From Knufia peltigerae (taxonomy: Eukaryota > Ascomycota > Eurotiomycetes > Chaetothyriales > Trichomeriaceae): a stretch of DNA of 64,000 bases. Position 1 is the stretch's first letter. Each line of letters starts with the position of its first letter. This document shows, piece after piece, positions 56,514 to 64,000 of this stretch. The position numbers and the translations under genes are program-made. The stretch spans positions 124,001 through 188,000 of the forward strand of contig JAPDRN010000010.1 of the NCBI GenBank assembly GCA_030247855.1, in the 5' to 3' direction. A model generated the notes under the pieces. That model saw only the letters and a program-made list of their open reading frames with translations. It made no database searches and had not been told where the DNA came from.

Positions 56514-59500
56514 GTTGTTGGTTGTTTGTGGTCGTTTGGTTTCGAGATACCGGAATCAAAAAATTATAAAGGCTTCGAAAAGCGAAGAGGCTGGTTTGTG
56601 TGGTTTATTAAAAACGAACGTGGTTGGAGCTGAACTCGAAAGAGTGGACGACCGGAGTCAAGGCGTTTGGATACAAAAGTCACAGCTTGGGTATGCGAAA
56701 GGAAAAGTGCAAGGCATTGGGCATCTTGAGGTACTTGTAGGACGCGCTCGTAGTCTGGGAGATTGCGGCGGCCAGAGGCTCTGACGGGGCCGGACGCTGA
56801 ACCAAAGTGTTAGCCATTCGCCGTAACTGGCTAGCGATGGAGCTTCGATGGCAGTGCCTGGAGATTACTTCTGGAGAAGCGCGAGCGATCAAGGTGAAAG
56901 AGACAGGGGGCTTCGTAAGGAAAAGGAGCAGCTTGAGTCAAGGCCGGAGACCGGTGGTCCACTAGAAGGCTCGCCAAAGCTCAAATTAAGGCTGCGGGAG
57001 GCTTTGACACCAACGCAGGTACCAGGAGGCTAGCTAGGCCAAAGAGCCAGTGATGGAGCTCGATGTGAAAGCCACCGACGGACCACATGGGCGCTAGAAT
57101 CTCGCAGCTGACTCGAGCCAGGGAGGAGGGACTGGGCTGTCACAGGCGCGCTCAAGCAACAGCAGAGGTGGATCTGCGAATAGGAGAAGCGAAAGCTGCA
57201 ATTAATTTGCCGGGACAGTCAGGGCTTGTGCCGAATGGTCTCTCGCGTGTGCTCCTCTTCGGCTGCTCACTTGGTTTCCCAGCGACGAGAGGTGGAAATG
57301 CTTGCCTAGCGGTTCAGGAGGATGCACCCGTGAGATGGAGTGCTGCAAGTACTGTACATAGTGTACGAGTACAGTACGGGGTACTCGCATACTCAAAGAG
57401 CTTGTCATGCCCAATGTTTGTATAGCATACTGTCTGTCGTTTTCTAACTGCAGGCTGACGACCGAGCTATCTGTAGCCCACTGTACGTGAGTACCAAGCG
57501 TCAGGTTGACCAGAAGAGAGCCCAGCCACAGCAATGGGTGCTCAATGCGTCGTAAGGATTTTCATCGTGGAAAATGAAAATACTACGCCAAACGGAATTG
57601 GGGAGTTTCATGTTGGTCCCTCGTCGTGGGTTCAGGGGTTGGACTGCCGGTGGATGGTGGTTGATGAGAAGATGTATGGTTCCCCATTGGTCTAACAGTC
57701 ATCACCTTGGGTAGGATGAGGCGTCGGACTCTCTTCTCGTATGATTACGGAGTCACACTCACCGATTGATCGTCCTCTTGGTGTACTCCGTACTCGTACT
57801 CGTCGTAATCTTGTACTCCGCGATTTGTTGGTTCAATTCAGACAAGATTACTTCGTATAATGTGATCTCGCTGGGTTTCACAAAATTAATTAGCAGAGGT
57901 CGACACTGTACCGCATTTCCGAGCCCTCGTCCACTACTGTTTGTGGTGTTTCTGTGAGCATGACAAGAATAGTAAGGCACGATCTCGATTGATGCGCCCT
58001 TCATATGTGGCTGCTTGACGTGCTCCGTGTTCACTTGACGCGTCGCAACTTGGCGCGAAGTGGCTGTCACGGTCTCACTTGACATGAACGTCCAAGCTGG
58101 CGACGGAACATCTTGACGAAGTGGTAACTACTGGGTACAGAGGACACGTACAAGTGTGAAAGTTAGTTATCATTTTGAACGGTGCGATACGAAACCTGGC
58201 ACAATCACCAGATCCAGATCGAAAAACGTCGACATCGTCCGTGTCCATGCGCCCAACCTTGACGTGTCTACAGTAGATGCTTCCAGTTCCCAGTATGAGC
58301 ACTGACTGTGATGTCTTTTCTCAGCACCACCATGTCAACGCCCGTGCTCTTCGTCCTCGACCCAGCCGCCAACCTCTCGCTGGCTCAACCTTACCAGCCC
58401 TAAAAAACGCACCCTCCACCGTCTTGTGTTGCTTGTTTTTGCTGTCACCCGATGTCCTTCAACTGTCATTGGAGCTCCGTAGATAGAAAAACACCTTGCT
58501 TTTTTTTGGCAGGTGGAATCTTGAACGCTGAATTTTCCCTCCTCTCTGACCTTCATAAGTATGGGCTCTTCTCCTTATATGGGGCTGTGCTGGATCTGCG
58601 AACACACAACCACCAAAGTTACCAGGCTCTGGATAATGTTGAAATATATGACAGGCGTTGAGAACGCAATTTCCTTATCGCTACAAGATCTCCGCCTCAT
58701 CCATATCGATTGTCTGGATCCTAGAACTTGATTGTAAGCCCAAAGAGTCACTGATACTACGGAGTATCAAGCCGGAGCCTCGTGGATTACGGACTGTATA
58801 TTCATCTAAAGAAAGCACCTTAACATTCCGGCAGTTCTAGCATCCTCAAACATTCTACGGACTCTTCATCCAGCTTCCTCATAAATTGATCTCACGAGAC
58901 TTAGCACGCGAATTCTTTTTCCATCCAAGGGAAGTTGCGTTGTCGACTTGTCGAAGGCCTTCTCACAGAGTAACGAATTCGTCTAGCCTTCAGTTCCGTC
59001 CAGTAATGGGCATCGTCTCGTGAACATCACTGCGGCGAATCGCACACTGTTACTCTGTCATTGCGGATAAATGAATGGCCATTTCATCACAATGCCGCAT
59101 CATAGATATTGAAGCCGAGATGGAGATGGAAATCTCATCCGCACTCGATACACCACGTCATGACATTCAACCAGAGTCCCAAAACTTGTCACCACCAATG
59201 AACTATTGGATTCGATATGTCGCTGACAATGCATTTTTTCATCACCAATACTCCCGACTTCGAATCATGGTCGCTCTGTGTCTCTCCGGCTGACGATGGA
59301 GAAGTACAAGTCTCTCCTCGTATGACATTTCCATCTCCACTGTCCCCGGCAGTGACAGCCTTTCTGTGCTACTGCTTCTTCTCAACAGCATCATCGACTG
59401 CGTCACCCATTGAACATCATAACTTGCCTCTCTTGTTACAGCTGACAAAATTGCATGAGAAGCTGTACCTCAAGGACCTTCGATATAGCTTAACATCCGC

Positions 59501-59865
59501 TAATCCCGGATGTACGACCCATCAGGAAGCTACAACAGACTCCCTCTGCATCAATCCGAAGGCTTTGGCCTCTGCTCGCAAGCTCAACCTTGTCTGTGTG
59601 GAAGACCTATGTCCGCCACAGTGGGAGATGGTGCACAATCATCATTGCCGTCCTCCACTCCCTACCCAATTCTGGATCACGGTGAGTTTCTCCGTGAGTG
59701 CTTCGCAGTCTCGTGAGGTCATTCTGCTTGGTATGAGTAGGTCTGAGACAACATTTTCCGACGCGTATGGAATACTCTGTCAATAAATATTGCATCGATT
59801 ATCCCACAGTGTGGTTTTAGTCTTCGGAGTTACTTTTCTTCATCCTCTTGACAATCCCAGGCACC
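56514..59865. other. Long intergenic stretch, possibly with decayed pieces
   Basis: No supported gene in about 3.3 kb. An inverted pair GTACTGTAC (57349-57357) and GTACAGTAC (57369-57377) is present. TACGGAGTC/TACTCCGTAC motifs occur near 57743 and 57783, and TACGGAGTATC near 58757. A 189-codon plus-strand frame (59217-59786) has no recognisable features, and the frame before it (59075-59293) has a different phase; a decayed gene is possible. Confidence 0.4.
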
Positions 59866-61499
59866 ATGAAGTCCTACACCAGCCTTCTGTTGAGCTTCGG
59901 AGCTCTTGCAGCTGCCGCTCCTCAGGTCACACTCACTCCTCTGAGTGGCCCTATCCCTCCTGTTCGCAGCCCGGAAGTGACTGGTCCTACCTCTCACGGA
60001 CCTTACTCGGGTACACCGACCGTTACTGGTGCTCTGACTGCTCCTGCGGTCGCAGAGTCTACTGCTCCTGGACCTCCCAACCCAGTCACGTACAGCAACG
60101 ACAACGGCCTCCTCCAAGCTGGTTACGAGCCGATCCCGTACCAACCAGCCGGTGGCGCTGGCACCAACGGTAGTCTGCCGTACTATCATCCCATGTCCGA
60201 TTTTGATTACCAGTCGTTCGCGCTGGCACTTCATCAGGAATGGATCGAGCTCGATCTCTTCCACAACGGTCTGGCGCGTTTTACCACGTCGGAATGGGAA
60301 GCTGCCGGCCTGAGTGCCGAGGATCGATTTTTGATTGAATTCATGGCAGATCAAGAAGTCGGCCATGCGACCTTGATAAGCAACATCTTGGGTGCAGCGG
60401 TATGTTGTCTCTGAACCCGATCTACTACTCACATACGTCTGTATATGTCCACCCTCTTCTTCGTCGTACTAATCAAAAGTTCCCATGGCAAAACAGGCCC
60501 CTGCCCAATGTACCTACAACTATCCCTTCGAGACGGTGCGCGAATTCCTCGACTTTTGCCAAAAACTCACTCGTTTCGGCGAGTCCGGGGTTTATGGCTT
60601 TCTCGGTCACCTCGACTCGCGTGAGTCGGCGACCCTGCTGTTGCAATCCATCACGACCGAGGCGCGTCAACAATTCGTCTTCCGCCAGATGACCGGTCTC
60701 TTCCCCATGCCGGTGTGGTTCGAGGTCGGCATCCCTCAGAGCTGGGCGTGGACCTTGTTGGCCCCTTACATCTCCAGCTGCCCCGCCAACAACACCCGCC
60801 TGGCCTGGCAAAACTTCCCGGCCCTCAGCGTGCTCAACCAGCCCGACGTGTTCAAAATCAACCCTGACCTCGGACCTCCGTCCAACGACACGGGGGCCAA
60901 CCCGAGCAACGACACCGGCATCGCCAAGAGCAACCAGTGCTACAGCACCAACGTGGTCGGCGAGGACTGCGGCCCGGCCATCACCCACAACCGATCCATC
61001 CCGCTCTCGTACCCCGGTCGTCCCGTGTACTTTTCGTGGGGCGACGTCGGTGAGGCCGTTGGACCCAACAACAGTTACATCACCGCTCGATCCCCCCTGG
61101 CCGACGCTCCGAGGTTCGCCATGTTTGTGTCGCAGCTAAACGCCACCTACGTGCCTCTCGTCAACATCAGCGGCAACACCGCTTCATGCGTCCAGCCCAA
61201 CATGAGCACTTATGCCGGCGACCCAGCTGCCAACGGGACCATGTTTATCGCATTGGTATGTTTTACTGCCTTCCTGCCCTATCGTCCGCCTACCATTGTT
61301 CTAACCTGTCTCTGTACTACAGACTTCACAAGATCCATACGTGACTCCGTTCAATCTCAGCATGGTCAACCCCTATGTCTGTAAGTAACAGCTTCCCTTC
61401 TCCCATTATCTTCATTTCGAAGTGGATGTATTGTACAGTTATTGATTAACATTATTTGGAATTCCAGACTCTGGTCCTGCCTTGTATCAGGCCGGCTAA
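59866..61499 (+). CDS. Rds1-like secreted ferritin-fold protein
   Basis: Exons 59866-60399, 60497-61255, 61323-61380 and 61468-61499 give 460 residues. A signal peptide (MKSYTSLLLSFGALAAAAPQ) and a Pro/Thr-rich spacer precede a ferritin-like helical domain. Glu/His pairs are visible in LHQEWIELDLFHNG and ADQEVGHATL, and QCTYNYPF and TTEARQQFVFRQMTG follow after the first intron. This is the layout of the fungal stress-response protein Rds1 family. Several NxT/S sites in the C-terminal half fit a secreted glycoprotein. The C-terminus ends YSGPALYQAG. Function in the family is not known beyond stress and nutrient-dependent expression in fission yeast. Confidence 0.88.
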
Positions 61500-61886
61500 G
61501 AGCCATAATATGAGACGAATTGATAAAGACACTCATAAAAGAGTAATTGATCGTCGATCATGTGCACGTGAGGGAAGCAGGAGAGAGAGGGACATCAAGT
61601 TGGACGGTTGATTTCGAATCTGTCGAAACCTCCAGGCAAAACTACTACGATAATATATAATACATCTTACAATGCTTGCAGTCTGCACGTATGGCTGTGT
61701 AAAACGCTATCTACTCAACTCGAAATCTTCCTACTCACAACATTGTACGTTCTTCTTATGCAATATCTATACTCCACGGCTACGATATTCAGTGAAATGG
61801 TTCGAGCACGTTCAGAAAGTCTGCTGTATCTTGTTTTCACATCTCGACTCATTGATATCGGCTTGATGCTGAATGGTCAGGTCAAA
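61500..61886. other. Intergenic, converging gene ends
   Basis: AT-rich 3' flanks of the Rds1-like gene (+) and the GH16 gene (-). Nothing else was recognised. Confidence 0.55.
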
Positions 61887-62924
61887 TCATATTCTTTCGC
61901 CCTCTCTGACCCAAGCCCAATCGGCCTCGAACCGCTGCCAGCCACCCTCTGGTTCGTCGGACATCTTCATCTCGTGCACGACCATGTCGTAGGTCCCCTC
62001 GCGCGGGATCTGCCCTTGGCACACGTTCCCGCCCATGGCGATGTTGAGCAGCACGACGTAGTCCCTCATGGGCCTCGTGCCGGCCGGGATGGGGGCCTTC
62101 ATGACGGCCCGCCCGTCGATCCACCACACCATGCGGCCCTGTTTCGAGGCCTCGTCCTGCTGCCAGGCGAACTCGAAGCGCACGGGCCGGCCCGACTGCA
62201 TCCCCTGTACGGGCGTGCCGACGACCCGGTGCTTGTCGGTGTCCTGGGGCGTGTAGGTGCCCCAGTGAAGGCAGGTGTGGTTGACGCCGTCGCCGTTCCA
62301 GGTCTCGGCGATGTCGACCTCGCCGTCCGTCGGCCACGTAAAGGGTTCGAACGGCAGGAGCCAGAACGCGGGCCAGATGCCCGGCGCGCAGGGCAAGGTG
62401 AGGGTGGCGACCAGGCTGCCGTGGGCGCGAGACAGGCGCTGGTGTGACACGAGGCGGGCCGACGTGAATTTCTGGGCCGGGTCGTGGTGGTTGGGTTGGC
62501 TTGTGGCCCGGAGCACGAGGAGGCTGTTCGGTGTGTGGAACGAGTTGGAGGCGGAGGACGTGTAGGTCTCGATTTCGTTGTTGCCCCAGCCGCCGTTGTT
62601 GCCTTGCTTGTGCTCCCAGTTGGTGCTGAGCGGCGTGGACGGGTCGAAGGAGGGTTGCCAGTAGATCTTGGACGGGAACGATTGAGGAGGAGCTTGTTGG
62701 CCGGGGTGTGTGCCGTGGGGGATCGGTGGTGGCGATATTGATTGTTGTTGGTTTTGATATTGATGCTGAGTTACGCCGGGGTAGTCCGGTTGCTGATATT
62801 GCTGGGGAGGTGGTGGTGCTTGGTGCTGCTGTTTGTTTTGGTATTCGGAAATCCTCCTCTGGCCTTCCTGCTGAAGGTCCTTCAGCTGGCCCTTGAGCTG
62901 ATTGAAGGTGCTTTTGAACGGCAT
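61887..62924 (-). CDS. Glycoside hydrolase family 16 protein without signal peptide
   Basis: A single-exon frame of 345 residues from MPFKSTFNQLKGQL. The GH16 catalytic motif is intact as GEVDIAETWNG (ExDxxE), with the surrounding GIWPAFWLLP upstream and HCLHWG-like VNHTCLHWGTYTP downstream. The family hydrolyses or transglycosylates beta-1,3/1,4-glucans and related polymers. The first about 80 residues are Gln/Pro/Tyr-rich and lack a hydrophobic signal, so secretion by the standard route is not evident. An open frame upstream to 63182 contains an in-frame ATG but also shows no signal peptide. Similar GH16 proteins with a disordered head occur in fungi, and their location is unknown. Confidence 0.85.
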   Translation of the reverse strand: MPFKSTFNQLKGQLKDLQQEGQRRISEYQNKQQHQAPPPPQQYQQPDYPGVTQHQYQNQQQSISPPPIPHGTHPGQQAPPQSFPSKIYWQPSFDPSTPLSTNWEHKQGNNGGWGNNEIETYTSSASNSFHTPNSLLVLRATSQPNHHDPAQKFTSARLVSHQRLSRAHGSLVATLTLPCAPGIWPAFWLLPFEPFTWPTDGEVDIAETWNGDGVNHTCLHWGTYTPQDTDKHRVVGTPVQGMQSGRPVRFEFAWQQDEASKQGRMVWWIDGRAVMKAPIPAGTRPMRDYVVLLNIAMGGNVCQGQIPREGTYDMVVHEMKMSDEPEGGWQRFEADWAWVREGERI

Positions 62925-63361
62925 GGTGCTGGGGCTTTTCACTTTCGTTTTGGTGAAGTTGAGGTTGTGACCAGTACCGTAGGTACCTGACCTTGGGTGG
63001 TCTGAAGATGGAGGGACAAGGCTGTTTAAGGGTCTTCGGCTCGATCCGATGTGGGTTGATGATGGTAGCTTGTCACAAATGTCAACTTCTTGATTCTCAT
63101 CTGCATAAGAGGTAAATAAAATACGTTGCTTCTTGTATCTTTTTGAAGACTCAGCGCGAGTGATCAAAGTCACTGGCTTCAAGATGGCATTTAACTTTGA
63201 TCAATTGAGGCTGATGGCATGACGTTGCCATCTGAGATTCAAAAGTCTTGGAATTCGTATTCTCCGGTGGAATGATTTCCCGGATCCCGGAGTGCAGACT
63301 CGTATTCGTACAAATATATTCATAATGTTCTTCTGCTTCAACGCTTCCCCTTCTATCTATA
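62925..63361. other. Intergenic
   Basis: This holds the GH16 promoter and the 3' flank of the following minus-strand gene. The first part is an open extension of the GH16 frame. No separate feature was seen. Confidence 0.45.
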
Positions 63362-64000
63362 TCACCTACATGCTCCTCTGTTCCTCAGAAGTATCGTGAT
63401 CGACCTCTCGAGAGCGTGCAATTGTTTTGTCCCTGCGCTCTCGTCCACATCATCCCACTCGTCATCACTACCAGCGGTCATTGATGCTTCTGCATACATT
63501 TCGGCCACCTTCTTCAACTTGATCTTGAGCTGTACAACCCATCTTTCTGCCTCCCTCCGCCTTGATCTTTCCTCCTCCGGCATCCCCTCATATGCTATCT
63601 TGGAACCAGTCTCACAAGACACTATCAGGTCCCTCCGTGACTGAAGCCTTCTTACGACCTCAATTGTCAGCTCCCGGATCTCGCCCTGCCATCCGTACTG
63701 CTTCGTCAGTGTTGCGAAGTGTGCCATGAGCGCATCGTACATTGTACATTGGCCGATATCAGCGGCCGACCAACGCGCAGCTTGCTGAACAAAGGTAGGA
63801 TATTCAACGTCCTCTGGCCCCACCACCGACGCCCTCGACAAACGACTTGCCTGTCTCCCACCCTTCACACCGTCACCCTCTACTCTTCGCCTGTTGGCAG
63901 CCGCCCGCCCAGATGCCTTCCTTTCCTGTATCTCCAGATATTCGGCGTCGAACGGGTTCTTCTTCAATACCACTTTGTTGCCGTTGATGCTGACATATTT
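63362..64000 (-). CDS. Unknown protein, 5' end beyond the window
   Basis: A minus-strand frame enters at the window edge and ends at 63362, giving 212 visible codons ending in LLRNRGACR. Its coding start lies outside. The visible part begins KYVSINGNKVVLKKNPFDAEY. It has a basic stretch (RAAANRRRVEG), a helical region (DALMAHFATLTKQYGW, TIEVVRRLQSRRDL), a basic helix (KIKLKKVAEMYAEA) and an acidic segment (GSDDEWDDVDESAG). I do not recognise the family. Confidence 0.55.
   Translation of the reverse strand, partial: KYVSINGNKVVLKKNPFDAEYLEIQERKASGRAAANRRRVEGDGVKGGRQASRLSRASVVGPEDVEYPTFVQQAARWSAADIGQCTMYDALMAHFATLTKQYGWQGEIRELTIEVVRRLQSRRDLIVSCETGSKIAYEGMPEEERSRRREAERWVVQLKIKLKKVAEMYAEASMTAGSDDEWDDVDESAGTKQLHALERSITILLRNRGACR

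Overview
The window is nuclear DNA of a filamentous ascomycete (Pezizomycotina). The support is short GT-AG introns of about 45-125 nt, small exons, fungal protein families (Rds1-like ferritin-fold protein, DUF7704 membrane protein, laccase, GPI-anchored Ser/Thr-rich wall protein, one Bub1/Mad3 kinase) and gene spacing of 1-4 kb. I see no mobile element with recognisable enzymes, no rRNA and no CRISPR. I assembled the gene models by hand from reading frames and splice sites, and every multi-exon model was checked for phase.

Layout. 1-6 kb: an MFS sugar transporter (+) and an isochorismatase-fold hydrolase (-). 6-10 kb: mostly non-coding or decayed DNA holding one small predicted lipid-anchored protein. 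10-13.6 kb: aspartate-semialdehyde dehydrogenase, ribosomal protein S4 and a DUF7704 membrane protein. 14.9-22 kb: Bub1/Mad3-type checkpoint kinase and a pyroglutamyl peptidase. 25-27.4 kb: a large disordered protein of unknown role. 30-37 kb: a short-chain dehydrogenase with a GC-AG intron, a six-exon laccase-type multicopper oxidase and a PTEN-type lipid phosphatase. 37-40 kb: a divergent pair, catabolic-type acetolactate synthase and alpha-acetolactate decarboxylase. 40-47.6 kb: decayed sequence with frameshifted coding fragments. 47.7-56.5 kb: a DUF6604 protein, a single-pass membrane protein, a Pro-rich protein with a PY motif and a GPI-anchored wall protein. 59.9-64 kb: an Rds1-like protein, a GH16 protein without signal peptide and a partial unknown gene cut by the window edge.

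How the genes work together. The clearest functional unit is the head-to-head pair at 37-40 kb. Its two enzymes would convert two pyruvates to acetolactate and then to acetoin, the butanediol-type pathway best known from bacteria. The synthase shows no mitochondrial presequence and the decarboxylase no signal peptide, so both should act in the cytosol. The pair has its own introns and a shared promoter region of about 410 bp, and sits next to an 8-kb decayed block. Most other genes look like independent housekeeping or cell-surface functions.

The intergenic DNA and some introns carry many copies of a short motif around TACGGAGTA/TACTCCGTA, plus several strong perfect inverted repeats. These are reported as findings.
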